In this document: piece after piece, positions 38,101-47,785 of the stretch
Layout: every line of letters begins with the position of its first letter
How positions within the stretch are numbered: the first letter of the stretch is position 1
DNA from: Nymphaea colorata
Taxonomy: Eukaryota > Streptophyta > Magnoliopsida > Nymphaeales > Nymphaeaceae
Direction of reading: 5' to 3'
Assembly (NCBI RefSeq): GCF_008831285.2
Contig: NC_045141.1
Coordinates: 12,944,106-13,008,105, forward strand
Length of the DNA stretch: 64,000 nucleotides
Program-made: the position numbers and the translations under genes
Notes under the pieces: model-generated
Told to the model about the DNA's origin: nothing
Databases searched by the model: none
Seen by the model: the letters and a program-made list of their open reading frames with translations, nothing else

Positions 38101-41100
38101 CATGCTCAACTTGTTACAACATTTTGAGAATCCAAATATAGATGAGGGTTTAGTAAACATGTCTGCAACTTGCTCTTAAGTAGAAACATGAACTGTAGAA
38201 ATGTTCCCTGCTTGAACCATATCTCAAATATAATGACAGTCTACAATATATCTGGTCCTTTCATGAAATATTAGATTGTTGCCTATATAAGTTGCTGCCC
38301 TATTATCACATATCATCGTCATTGGGAGCACAACCTTTATTCCTAGACAGGTTAGCGTATTTTTGACCCACATCATCTCAGTGGTAGTTTGGGCTATTGC
38401 TCGATTCTTAGACTCTAGCTAGATCTTGCAAGTACCACTTGTTTCTTGCCAAGTAATTAAATTATCTCCTACAAAGATACAATACCTAGTTTTATATCTC
38501 TTGTCATTAGTCAATCCAACATAATGTTAGCCACCACTAATAGGTACAACCCCTTACAAGAGATCCTTGAGGAACACACACACATCGGCCGTAATCCCAG
38601 GTTAGTGTTCTCCTTCCAGAGGAAACACCAACTATTCTCTGCTATAATCCCTTTTTTGGCTTGTCGACCCCATTTATGGATGTTATCGGGTCAGTCCAAT
38701 GGGCCACGACCCGTGATCCCATGCCCAATCTCTAACACATAATCTGCATTCGTGTAAGCGATGATGTTAAGAGAGTCACATTTTTTAAATAAAAGTCCTT
38801 TGCCAGGAGATGCCTTGAAGTACTTGGGAATCATCATGGCTATTTCCCAATGAATTTTGTGTGGTTTCTCCATAAACTGATTTAACTTTCCCACAGTTAG
38901 AGAGATGTATGGTTGAATAACTGTAACATATAGGAGTTTGCCAATAAATGACCGCTATGACTTACTATCTATCAGTTTTGAATCATCTTGATACAATTGG
39001 AGATACAGATTCATAGGATTGTTTGCAAGTTTGGTGCCATGCATCCTAGTCTCCTTGAGCAAATCAATAATATATTCCCACATTGAGCTTTCCCTACTCC
39101 TTCTATTCCTAAGAAATATCTAAGTGGGTCAAGATGCTTAGTGACAAAGTACTTTTGCAAGTACATCTAGGTTTCAACAATCTCCTCCTTAGAGTCCCCT
39201 ATAAGAATGATATCATCAACATATTCTACCATCACCAGAATGTCCTTCATGATCTTCTTAGTAAATAATGACTAGTTAGACGGAGATCACTACAAATCAA
39301 CTCCCAACTAAGGCTGGGCATTGGCCCGGGCCGCTGCAGGGTACCGGGCCCGACTTGGGCCCAGGCCCGGGAAAAAGGGACCTGGGCCGGGCCGACCCGA
39401 TAAGCCCGATAATTTAATTTTAATTTTTTTATTAATATATATATATATATATATCTATATTTATAATATTTTATTATAATTAATTATATTTATATATTAT
39501 TTTATATTAAAAATATATTTTTAAATTTAATCTGGCCGGGCCCAGGCTCGGGTTTTCTGAGTTAGGCTGGGCTTGGGCCCGGTTTTTGGATGTCGGGCTG
39601 GCTCGGACCGATGCCCAAGCTTGCTCCCGACATCACTTCGTATAGCTTTTCAATCCATGTTCTTGGGCTTGCTTAAGCCCATATATGGCTTTCTTCAACC
39701 TATAAACCTTTTCACACTCTCCAATTCAAAGCTAGGTGGTTCTTACATGTAAATGGTCTCAACCAAATCACCATAGAGAAACACATAATTAACATCTAGT
39801 TGAGAGGGACTCCATCCATAGTGCACGGTTACAACAACAACCATTCATATAGTCTCTAGTCAGGCAACATGAGAGAGGGTCTCAAAAAAGTTCACACCAT
39901 AAGTTTGAGCATATACTTTAGCTACCAAGCGAACCTTATATCTCTCAAGCCATCTGAGAGATTTTTGATAGTATAGACCCAGCCAACTATATCTGCATCA
40001 GATGAAGAAGAAACCAATTCCCTTGTACCTCGAGAAAGTAAAGCATCCATCTCTACTTGCATTGTCCGCTTCCATTTAGGATTAAGAAAAGCTTGTTGAT
40101 GACATATAGGAATGGACGTGGTAGACAAGGCTGAGATAAATGTCTGCATATTTTTGCCAATTATTCCCATCATCCCATGTACCCTTGCGTAGGGAAATAG
40201 GCAAGACATCATCGCTAAGTGGAGCTTCTATAGAATAATCATGCTTAATCATAGTCTCGTCAGGCAAGACAAGGAGACTTACCTCTAGAGGAGATGATAT
40301 GGAGGGACCATGAGCAGAAGTGGGCCGTCGAGAGTAGACCAATGGTGGGTCTTAGAACCGGGTAGGAGAATGAGATAGAGTAGGCCATGACTCAAGAGGA
40401 GTAGGAGGGATAGACAAGGGAAAATTGTCACTAGTTTCAAATTGTATATGGTGACCAACACTGGAGAAGTATGGGACCGATTCAAAAGGTGACATTTGCA
40501 CTTAGTGCACAAAGCAAACACATCCAAACACTTTAAGAGATATGTGGAATAATGGCCCATTAGAGTGTATAATTTGAAGAGGGATTTGATTATCTATTGT
40601 TGAAGATGACATTCTATTAATAAGGTAGCAAGCAATAAGTCTAGCATCTTCCCAGAATGAAGCTGTCATGTTAGAATGTGTCATAATTGCACGGACCACA
40701 GCTAGAAGATGTTTGTGTTTCCTTTCAGCCACTCCATTTTGTTGGGATGAGCGAGGACAAGTGGTTTGGTGTTGGATTCTATTATCACGATAAAATTGTA
40801 ACCGTTGAGAGGAATTAAATTCAAGGGCATTGTTAGTGCGGACTACCTTGACAAAAAAGGAAAACTAAGTTTTTATTCCAATAATGGATGATTTGAGAAT
40901 ATAAGGTGCATCTGATCTCTCTTTTATTACAAAAACTCATGACAGCTCATCCACAATAACTAGGTAGTATCGACACAAAGACTTAGTAGGAGTATGACTA
41001 GGCCCCCATATATCCACATGTAGTAGTACAAAGAAACGATGACTAGATGGGAATGAGTTCCTATTGTGTTTTCTTATCTAACACTCATCACACTCAAAGA

Positions 41101-43778
41101 CATAGACAAAAAGATATGAGGGAAGACACAACGAAGCTTAGGCAATGAAGGATGACGAAGACATAGATGCCACTAAAATAAACTGGACGTATACTCCACA
41201 GATATATGAGGTCCACCAGTAGGTTCATTGAAGTAGTACACTCCACCCGACTCATGGGCTCCACTAATCGTCGTCCTTGTCAATAAGTCTTGAAACACAC
41301 AATGCAGAGGATTAAAAATCTCACAACAATTAAGATCTTTCGTTAGACAACTCACAAACAATAAGTTTTGTGGAAAGGCAGGGACACAAAGGACATCACA
41401 AATATGTAGATTGGGAGATATGGACGCTTCTCCCTTCCCAACAACAGGAGAAGCTCGGTCATCTGGCAAAGTAACACCGTGTGACTGTCATGTAAACAAA
41501 GACAACAATTTAATCAATTGACTATTGCTGCTACAAAAGTGCTGTGAAGCTCCCAAGTCAACGATCCATTGCCTAGTTGGGTGAGTTAGTATTACCTGCT
41601 GAACATGCTATATCTGTATCCACTGGAAAGCAGTCATTAAAGCAGAGTTATGGTCATGGGTAATTAGCTTGTCATATTATGCTTTGCTTAGGCGAACAGA
41701 ATCAGCTACAAGGGGGGCGATTGTCATGGTGACTGAAGTGGCCACCTTAGCCATAGTCTTGTTTGGAGCAGATGTTGAAACATGAAACCCATGCTTGTCC
41801 CAACAACAGTCTTCAAGGTGTCCCTGTTCTCCACACAAGGTACACTACAGTCTTCCCCTGCCACCACTCCTGCTTCCACCAGTACATCCTCGACCTTTTC
41901 CCCGTATGCTGCTCATAGTGCCATGACCTCATAAGAAGCTAAAGCAGCAGTAGGTGCATCAGAGGAAGAGTTAGGGTCGGATGTTGTGTCTGAGAGTCAT
42001 AGCAAATCTACTTAATCGATTGTAGGCATCCATAAGCTTGGGAATATCTAATCCTGTGAGCATATGTGCTTTACCAACCGAGTAATATGGAGATAGATCT
42101 GACATGAATCTTCGACCATCGTCTTCTCTTAATTAACTTTGCAGTGGAAGCAGGGAGGACTAACCGAATTGAGACTCTCATAGGCAGCCTTGACAGATGC
42201 ATAATATTAGGCAAGTGTTTGATCCCCTTGTTATATCTTGAAGATTTCATATTCAACTTGAAGGACACAGTTAACATTTTTGTCTTGCAAATACATAACT
42301 TTCAAGTTGTCCCACTTCTCCTTAGCCGTGAAATGATACACAAGACCATCTACAGTGTAGGGCTGCACACTATCCATAATCCATGGCATAACTATGTCAT
42401 TATCTTCCACCCAAGTAGCATACTTATCAATTTTCTTGTCTGGTTCAGGTTCAAGCAGAATATGTTTTCCTCGGTGCCAGGAAACTGACATCATGAAAGT
42501 CCTGGACCAGCATTCATGATTATAGTCATCAAACTTCACTGAAGATCCATAAAAAAACAGATTAGCAAAAGCCTTGTATTCAGTTGTAGCATAAAAAATT
42601 TTGATCTTTTAGAGTCTTCCATGATATTTGCTCATTGACCGAACACCAAGACTGAATTCTGTAGAGCTGAGACTTGTCTGAATATCTTGAGTTTCAACGA
42701 TAGATAGAGGTGATCCAATGGGACCAATGCAACAGTAGTGATAGCTTTATGGAAAAAAAAAATCAGCAGCAATAACCCTCAAAACTCCACATTATAGAAT
42801 AAAAGGTCCACAATGTAAGGCAGGGAATCAGCCCAAAATACTATCAACATAAAAATAGGAGCATCAAAATACCACGACTAAGAAGGTAGATGATAAATTA
42901 GGGCTTTCGAACCACAAAAGCTCCACGCTGAAGAGGGAATAAGCAGATCACGATGACCTTTTTGGTTTAAATCAGCTTACAGATTTGATAAATTCTGGCA
43001 CATCAAATCTGAAAATTTCAGTCAACAGCTGCTGCAGCAACTCCACCGGCTGATATGCTGACTAATATGCTGATTGACATAGAACACACAGCAGATACAC
43101 TCAGTCTGCTACAATCAACGACGTTTGCTACAGGGATCTGCCTTCAAAATCAACAACAACGAACAGGTTGGAGGTTGATCTCCAACATTGACTTCATCCA
43201 CAACGATGAGATCTGATTGCCTAAAAGGTTACTCTACCATCGGCAATCAAATCTAGGATCACACGGCTGCACCACCACTTCCTTCAATCAAAAAGACAAA
43301 AACCCACTTCTAAAGAAGAAAAAGAATAAGAGAGAAGACCGAGGAAGGAGGAAGAAGATTACTCAAGCAGCTTTCATGTCAGACCCTCCTAGGAACCGGC
43401 AGCCCTGATAACATGTTGAATATGTTTGAGAGAAAAGAGAATCATATATTAGATTAGCTCTAATCTCTCTTAAATAGAGTTTAGAGGGGAGATACACAGA
43501 TTACAAATAAGTCCATCCAGAAAGTAAAAATGATTAAATAGGGCACTAAGCAACTTTCTAAAATTCTAATAACCTCAATGCACTTAACTACTGTTCTCAC
43601 TATTAATATTGTAATCCAATTGATTTTTCTGCTCGGTCCTGTGTCTCTGTTTCATGTAAACAAATTAATTTTGCATTTTCTTTACATTTGTATATGTAAG
43701 TTGCATTTAGTTTGAGTATTTGGTACATGCTCATAAATTTCCAAGTTTCATACTGTAGTCTGTAGTTGATTGTTTTAA

Positions 43779-43829
<51 letters not shown>

Positions 43830-45285
43830 ACATTTAGATCCCAAAACTATATCTAAGTTTGAGCTGCTTCCATGTTCTCTTCCAATATTTTGATTGTTGA
43901 CATTGAACCGAACAAATTGTTTAGGTCTCAACTGTTTTGTGGTGTAGAGACATGTATTTTCTACCTACTCTATTTGTGGGTTCTCCCTATTTGATTAACT
44001 TTTGGTTATGACTCTTCGATTCCATCGTTGATAATCGAAAAGAAGAGACAGAAGGGATTTTCTTTCAATCTTCTCTGTTATTTAGAATAAAAAAATGTGT
44101 AGGCTATAACATTCCTAAATGTCAAGTCTGTCCTTGTGCTGCTGATCTGATATACTGATTTTTTCAGGACTATGTGAATAACTGGAGGGAAACTGCCCTT
44201 ATACTGACATCTATTCTGTTCATAGCTGCAGCTATATGGTTTGGAGGTACCTAATTGGTTTTTGATTGTTACATATCTGTTGGTGAAATTTTTTCAGCTA
44301 GAATTTTCTTGTGCTGATGTCTTTACTGTGGTAACACGCTGACGCAGTTGCCTTGCCTTTTCCTTCATTATGTCATCTGCTCGCTGACTATTTGTCTTTT
44401 TTCTCAACCTGATTGGACCCCCAAACTTGTCAGTAACTCAGGTTCTTTATCTGTATATATTTTTTTCAGTGGAAAGCAATTTCTTATGTATTGGACAGCC
44501 AATGGGTATTCATGCATGTAATGATTTTAAATGCACATTGGTCATAAAAATGGCACTCATTCTGTTGAATCAAATATTATAATCGTAACTGCTATCACTT
44601 GTATACTTGTGTAGCTTAATGACTGACATTATATGCTTATTTCAGTGATTTATAGTATGGGATTTGATTTTTTCCATGTCCTAGAAAGTTAAAAAGGTTT
44701 TCACTTCTAACTGCCTTTGACTTCTCAATCGTTAATTCTCAAGTTATTCTTGTCCCTAAATTTTTACAACTGTGGGCTGCCACTTTCATCTCCCACTATT
44801 CTTCCCTGCTCTTCTTCCTCTTAGGGATGTTCACCCGTCTGGATGATATTTCTATTCACTGCAGTCACCTGCAAATGTCTTTGCACCTTGGATGGCGCCA
44901 GGGCACTCATGATCCATTATTTCTTTGATTTTGTTCACCATGCCCTGTGACTGCTTTGCTGCAGCCTAGTTAACCCAGCCAGCAACTTCGCTGTGCACAG
45001 ATTGGTACCACCAGGCACCAGCTGTGAACTTTGTTGTATGTCCATCCATTACCTGTATGGTATGGACATGCATGGGTAGATGCTCAAGAAGAAAATATTT
45101 TACAAACAAGTGAATGAACATGGCTTGTCCAAAGGGCCAAGCAAAACTCTCATCCTTTGACCTGCTTCCCAGGCATTTTTCTTCATAGTGTGGACCGTTT
45201 TAATGAAGATGACGATCTCAAGGAAGTTAGCACGCTGGAAAGTTCAAACCGGACTCCTTTGCTGGATGTTGGCATCGAGGCTTGA
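11977..45285 (+). CDS. Spinster-type MFS transporter (probable sphingolipid transporter), 16 exons
   Basis: Membrane transporter of the Spinster branch of the major facilitator superfamily, thought to move sphingolipids or lysolipids across endomembranes. Exons: 11977-12320, 13449-13577, 13875-13976, 16015-16119, 16244-16319, 16962-17036, 20853-20955, 21066-21131, 21216-21285, 23093-23190, 32583-32659, 34120-34233, 35986-36105, 37686-37814, 44168-44246, 45173-45285. They total 1800 nt in frame (599 residues plus stop). Family marks include INMLNYVDRGAIASNG in TM1, FEDGVLSSAFMVGLLVASP, GVGEASFISLAAPFIDDNAP, AYSYWGPKAGY and VSIHIFGDVPSSPLVGVLQDY. An in-frame TAA sits directly before the 11977 ATG. 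The first 101 codons are a Pro/Ser/Thr-rich low-complexity extension. A second in-frame ATG at 12280 (A at -3, G at +4) gives a 498-residue protein close to the usual plant length and may be the real start. Several introns carry mobile elements. Confidence 0.92.
12050..12200 (+). repeat. Imperfect trinucleotide (CAC/CCA/TCA) tract in exon 1
   Basis: Codon-sized repetition encodes a Pro/Ser/Gln-rich segment in the N-terminal extension of the Spinster-type protein. The other frames read as His/Asn-rich or hydrophobic runs, which marks this as sequence-driven low complexity. Confidence 0.7.
13977..16014 (+). other. Spinster intron 3 (2.0 kb)
   Basis: AT-rich intron with a short TA tract at 14280-14295. 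No element boundaries or coding blocks recognised. Confidence 0.6.
17289..17356. repeat. Direct duplication, 30-bp unit, offset 38 bp
   Basis: A unit beginning CACAATCTCTTGTTGTTCTA occurs at 17289-17318 and identically at 17327-17356, within Spinster intron 6. Confidence 0.85.
18351..18830. repeat. Tandem duplication, period 242 bp
   Basis: Sequence from 18351 repeats from 18593 almost unchanged for about 235 bp. The main difference is the length of an internal T run. Both copies include TGATGTATCGTTTCTGTTGG and end near GTGTACAGGGTATCA. Non-coding, inside Spinster intron 6. Confidence 0.88.
19652..19701. repeat. (GA)n microsatellite
   Basis: About 25 uninterrupted GA units in Spinster intron 6. 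Confidence 0.97.
22349..22405. repeat. Imperfect hairpin built from GATACG-type words
   Basis: The left arm (22349-22376) starts ATACGGGCGATACGC; the right arm (22382-22405) is its approximate complement with a small internal bulge. CGTAT and GATACG words recur on both sides. Probably a degenerate foldback element. Confidence 0.5.
22513..22556. repeat. (CA)n microsatellite
   Basis: About 22 uninterrupted CA units followed by TGTA and TA repeats, in Spinster intron 9. Confidence 0.97.
24224..24275. repeat. Two adjacent perfect hairpins
   Basis: Hairpin one pairs 24224-24233 with 24238-24247 around TTTT. Hairpin two pairs 24250-24259 with 24266-24275 around a 6-nt loop. Both arms are perfect 10-mers, only two bases apart, followed by further CCTAGGCAC words. 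Intron 10 of the Spinster gene, about 110 bp before the LTR element. Confidence 0.7.
24388..24605 (-). repeat. 3' LTR of the gene-capturing element
   Basis: A 218-bp terminal repeat with TGTTAG...CTAACA ends, bounded on its outer side by the ATATG duplication and on its inner side by a polypurine tract. Confidence 0.88.
25090..26425 (-). pseudogene. Captured, intronless fragment of an insulin-degrading-enzyme-like metalloprotease (M16)
   Basis: On the minus strand the sequence tracks the middle and C-terminal part of plant IDE-like zinc proteases in order: LYPPHDCLVGSSLPSKF, then FWESKNFKG, then PAPNLFVPTEL, then DIFTRFIDGLLE, and finally EQLGYIVMLMQRNDSGIQGL. That covers about 440 codons with no intron, pointing to capture of a spliced transcript. 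Frame changes near 26180, near 26040 and across 25540-25990, plus several stops, show it is not a working protein. The longest intact part is 25007-25537, where the IDE match ends around 25090 and an unrelated tail follows. The N-terminal catalytic domain with the HxxEH zinc site is absent. It lies inside the LTR element in the element's own sense. Confidence 0.85.
26440..28270 (-). other. Unassigned 5' internal region of the gene-capturing element
   Basis: Lies between the primer binding site and the protease fragment. Frames are broken into pieces below about 100 codons. A minus-strand stretch near 26690-26746 reads LGLLRWNVRG, faintly like the start of a LINE endonuclease, but this is too short to support a call. 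It may be a degenerate gag leader or a second captured fragment. Confidence 0.4.
28279..28497 (-). repeat. 5' LTR of the gene-capturing element
   Basis: A 219-bp terminal repeat matching 24388-24605, bounded on its outer side by the ATATG duplication and on its inner side by the tRNA-Met primer site. Confidence 0.88.
28503..32582 (+). other. Remainder of Spinster intron 10
   Basis: About 4.1 kb of AT-rich intron between the LTR element and exon 11. I see no boundaries, coding block or repeat that I can name. With the inserted element, intron 10 totals 9.4 kb. Confidence 0.5.
32660..34119 (+). other. Spinster intron 11 (1.5 kb)
   Basis: AT-rich intron with no recognisable element or coding block. 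Confidence 0.55.
34426..34692. mobile_element. hAT-like MITE, family member 1
   Basis: The ends CATAGTCACA (34426) and TGTGACTATG (34683-34692) are perfect 10-bp terminal inverted repeats. The interior is A/T homopolymer-rich and closely resembles 61773-62145: both carry a TCACRAATAACGT left end, a GGTTTTTCT...ATAATAC motif, GAAAATAAAAAAAAA and a GCGTT stretch. No clean 8-bp target duplication is visible at this copy. It lies in Spinster intron 12. Confidence 0.7.
35097..35126. repeat. (TA)n microsatellite
   Basis: About 15 TA units followed by TATG/TATA variants, in Spinster intron 12. Confidence 0.95.
36996..37204. mobile_element. hAT-like MITE (CAGGGGCGGAGCC-type ends)
   Basis: The left end TAGGGGTGGAACTAG and the complement of the right end (CAGGGGCAGAGCCAAGG) match the common plant hAT-MITE terminus. 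The flanks share only GTTG of an expected 8-bp duplication, so the insertion looks old. It lies in Spinster intron 13. Confidence 0.5.
37879..38069 (-). repeat. 3' LTR of the copia element
   Basis: A 191-bp terminal repeat, bounded by TTAAT outside and by the polypurine tract just inside at about 38070-38078. Confidence 0.88.
38070..43413 (-). pseudogene. Degenerate copia gag-pol
   Basis: Minus-strand remains in order: a gag (UBN2-like) segment at 42539-42231; a C-x2-C-x4-H-x4-C zinc knuckle at 41844-41803; a pre-integrase segment around 41469-41173; an integrase segment with the NGVAERKHKH motif near 40760-40502; reverse transcriptase beginning around 40100, with the YVDD catalytic motif at 39223-39212; and possible RNase H remnants around 38890-38690. 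Stop codons (for example at the end of the 40502 segment) and frame changes break it throughout. The repeat at 39312-39620 splits the reverse transcriptase region. The element cannot encode its own transposition proteins. Confidence 0.88.
39312..39620. mobile_element. GC-ended repeat, family member 2, nested in the copia element
   Basis: The ends GGCTGGGCATTGG and (complement) GCTTGGGCATCGG form terminal inverted repeats. The interior has GGGCCGGGCCC-type words around a TA-rich core. It interrupts the reverse transcriptase region, so it inserted after the copia element. It is related to 9842-10070 in the same orientation. Confidence 0.65.
43414..43602 (-). repeat. 5' LTR of the copia element
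   Basis: A 189-bp copy of the terminal repeat, followed by the TTAAT target duplication at 43603. The terminal CA has mutated. Confidence 0.85.
43779..43822. repeat. (CT)n(CA)n compound microsatellite
   Basis: CT units at 43779-43796 pass directly into CA units at 43797-43822, in Spinster intron 14 downstream of the copia element. Confidence 0.95.
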
Positions 45286-46054
45286 AATAAACCAAAACGC
45301 TTATTGTCCAAGGTATGAGCAATGTACAGCATCTCTAAATGTTCAGATTTCTTATCTGTTGCTCTTGCTGGACAAATTGTGTGCTTTCTTGATATCTTGT
45401 AATTTGGTGGCTTGAATTTGTGACGCATCAAAGCAAACAGATTCATGCTTATCGGTGAGCAAGAATGGTATGCAGTTTTTGATATGCCCTTTTGTTGGTT
45501 GTGCCAGCAAGGCTGCAGATTTGTTTCAGCTGTCAGAAGGTTATGCTTTGGAATGGAAGCGTAAGGAGTACTTACACTACATAAAGCGGTGGCAGTGGAT
45601 CAGCCTTACTCTATTGTATATATGTATGGAACTGGATGCTTTCAGCATCAGGGTTCGGCCAAATGTGAAAGGTGGAGCCGGTTCGGTGCAGTCTGAGTTT
45701 GCAAGACACCTAGAATTTGTTTGGGTAATTTGATTGCTGTAATGCATGTAAATTCAGGTTTGTTTCCGTCAAAATATTTTTCTGGTCGTTTATAGTTTCA
45801 AGCATGAAATCTGATGCACATAACAGAAAACCCTTGTAAATTCCTTCATTTTATTCCAGTGGCAGCTGTCGCTGCAATTATTATCATGAACATATCAAGA
45901 CAGTGACTACCCCCTGTTAATCTGGTTTGCCATGTCCTTCTCTCTCTCTCTCTCCCTCTTTTTTTCCTGAGTGGGTTGGAAATGAAACCAGGCCATAATC
46001 CTTGAGCAAAAACAAAACCCGTTGGCTGTACCTTTCTGACCCTAACTTGGACAT

Positions 46055-46097
<43 letters not shown>

Positions 46098-47600
46098 GAG
46101 TGGGTTGGAAATGTAACCAGGCCATAATCCTTGGAGCAAAAACAAAAGCCGTTGGCTGTACCTTTCTGACCCTAACTTGGACACATAATCAGCAAGCATT
46201 TCTGTGTTTTCTGTTCTTTTTAATATCGTGGGAATTGAACTATGTCCAGTAAACATGCCAACCATGGACCGTCATACTACAGCAAATTATCTGACTCTTC
46301 ATTTCTTCCATTTTGAAAAAATCTTGAGGGGACCTTTCGGTTGATCGATAAAGGAATGGAAATGCCACTTAGTCCGTTACCCTCTTGCCCATTGAGAATG
46401 GTGGGCTTGGGATCCCCCGTCTTTTTGGAACTGGGATTACCAACCACGATGAGGTCTTCCATCTTTTCTTTCCTCTCTTGCAGCCTTCCACTGCATTTCT
46501 TGAATCTGTTATGAGCTGGTTTTGGTTTGTGCTGCTTGGGGCTTTGCCGTTTTCATATTTTCGGGCTTTTTGTTGGTCTTCAGTGTGGATGCCTTCTTGA
46601 TTTTATTATGAATTCTCTCTCTACAGTCATTAGACTGTCTCTCCCTTTGTTTTTTTTCAGTGTTCAAATTCGGGTTTCGATTTTGTTTTGACGTGAAAGT
46701 GTAATTTTACATTAACAATAATAAACAAACAGTAACCCTTGGGTGCTTCAGCTATCTTCAGATTATGACGGCATTTTTCCTTCTCAATCGTCATCGCTAT
46801 TCATCACTTAATTGAACACGGATCCAGGTTTCAATGAAGATGTGTGTGTGAGAGAGTGGTTTCTCAAATTTTTAACTTTTTGCTCAACAAAGAACTCTTA
46901 TGACAAATTAAAAATGACATTTAGTGCTTGCCAGAAAAGCAATTAAAGTGTCATTTTTCACTTAACGATGCCGCTAATTTGAATTTAATTAGTAAGGTTT
47001 GTGATGGCACAAAAAAACATCATTGTAGAGGAATAAGTATGTTGATGAGAATCAAACTTGAGCTACAATCAACTCACACCAAAGCTCACTGCAGGTTCTG
47101 CTTCATTTTTCACAGCAACAACAACAGCATTAGTAATAATAATAATAATGATAACGATAAATGGTTTGACCTGGCAACCGCATTGGAAGAGATCAACTTA
47201 AACAAACAATGAATTTATTGTCACTCAACAGTAAGATAATTTTGCAAATCTATCCGTCTTTTCTTGTATGTTAGAAAGCCATTTCCGAAATAAACGTATG
47301 GCTATATGAAGTGGGTGAGCGACGTTTTATTTCTCTTTTCTTTTCCCTGTTAAAAACCGTTGACAATGTCATAATTGACTTCTAAACCAAAAAAAAAAAA
47401 AATTCATGTCAATAAACAAACGGTTAAAATTGAGTCAAAATTGTGATGAAAACATGATATTGTATGAAACCTTCAAGTGAGAACCACAAAGTATAGTTGG
47501 TTAGGTTAGCGTACGGATGAAAAGTTATCATGCGTGCCTCGGCCTGACCTCAGGCAGGCACGACGTTAATAACTTTTGACAAACGTTATTAATGTCCTCA
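45286..47600. other. 3' flank of the Spinster gene and intergenic DNA
   Basis: The first few hundred bases probably hold the 3' UTR. There is a 92-codon open frame at 45455-45733, but it matches no family I know. A CT-bearing tandem duplication lies at 45936-46183. No gene supported. Confidence 0.45.
45936..46183. repeat. Tandem duplication of about 120-130 bp with a variable CT tract
   Basis: Copies 45936-46054 and 46055-46183 each begin CCTTCTCTCTCT, continue CTGAGTGGGTTGGAAATG and end ACCCTAACTTGGACA-like. The second has a longer CT run (46059-46095). Non-coding, downstream of the Spinster gene. Confidence 0.85.
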
Positions 47601-47619
47601 CTTTTTATTTTTAAAATTC

Positions 47620-47733
47620 CGCTTCTCTCCTTTGAGTTCTCGCTTCGCAAAGTCGAGGGTTTCCACTTTCGCAGTCGGCGCCCCACTCCCTCTCTCTCTC
47701 TCTCGATTGTTACCACCAGCGGCCGGCGATCGG

Positions 47734-47785
<52 letters not shown>

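Larger units (their letters stand above)
37879..43602 (-). mobile_element. Decayed Ty1/copia LTR retrotransposon
   Basis: LTRs at 37879-38069 and 43414-43602 are about 190 bp and share a TGTTGAAT start, differing at roughly 15 per cent of positions. A perfect 5-bp target duplication TTAAT flanks them (37874-37878 and 43603-43607). On the minus strand, TGTTATCAGGGCTGCC follows the 5' LTR, close to the Met-tRNA primer site, and the polypurine tract GAGGGGGAG precedes the 3' LTR. Protein signatures run gag, integrase, reverse transcriptase, which is the copia order. It fills most of Spinster intron 14, antisense to the host gene, and is interrupted by a repeat at 39312-39620. Confidence 0.92.

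Noticed and set aside
45455-45733. A 92-codon open frame downstream of the Spinster gene
   Set aside because: No similarity recognised, and it lies where the 3' UTR is expected. Treated as chance.
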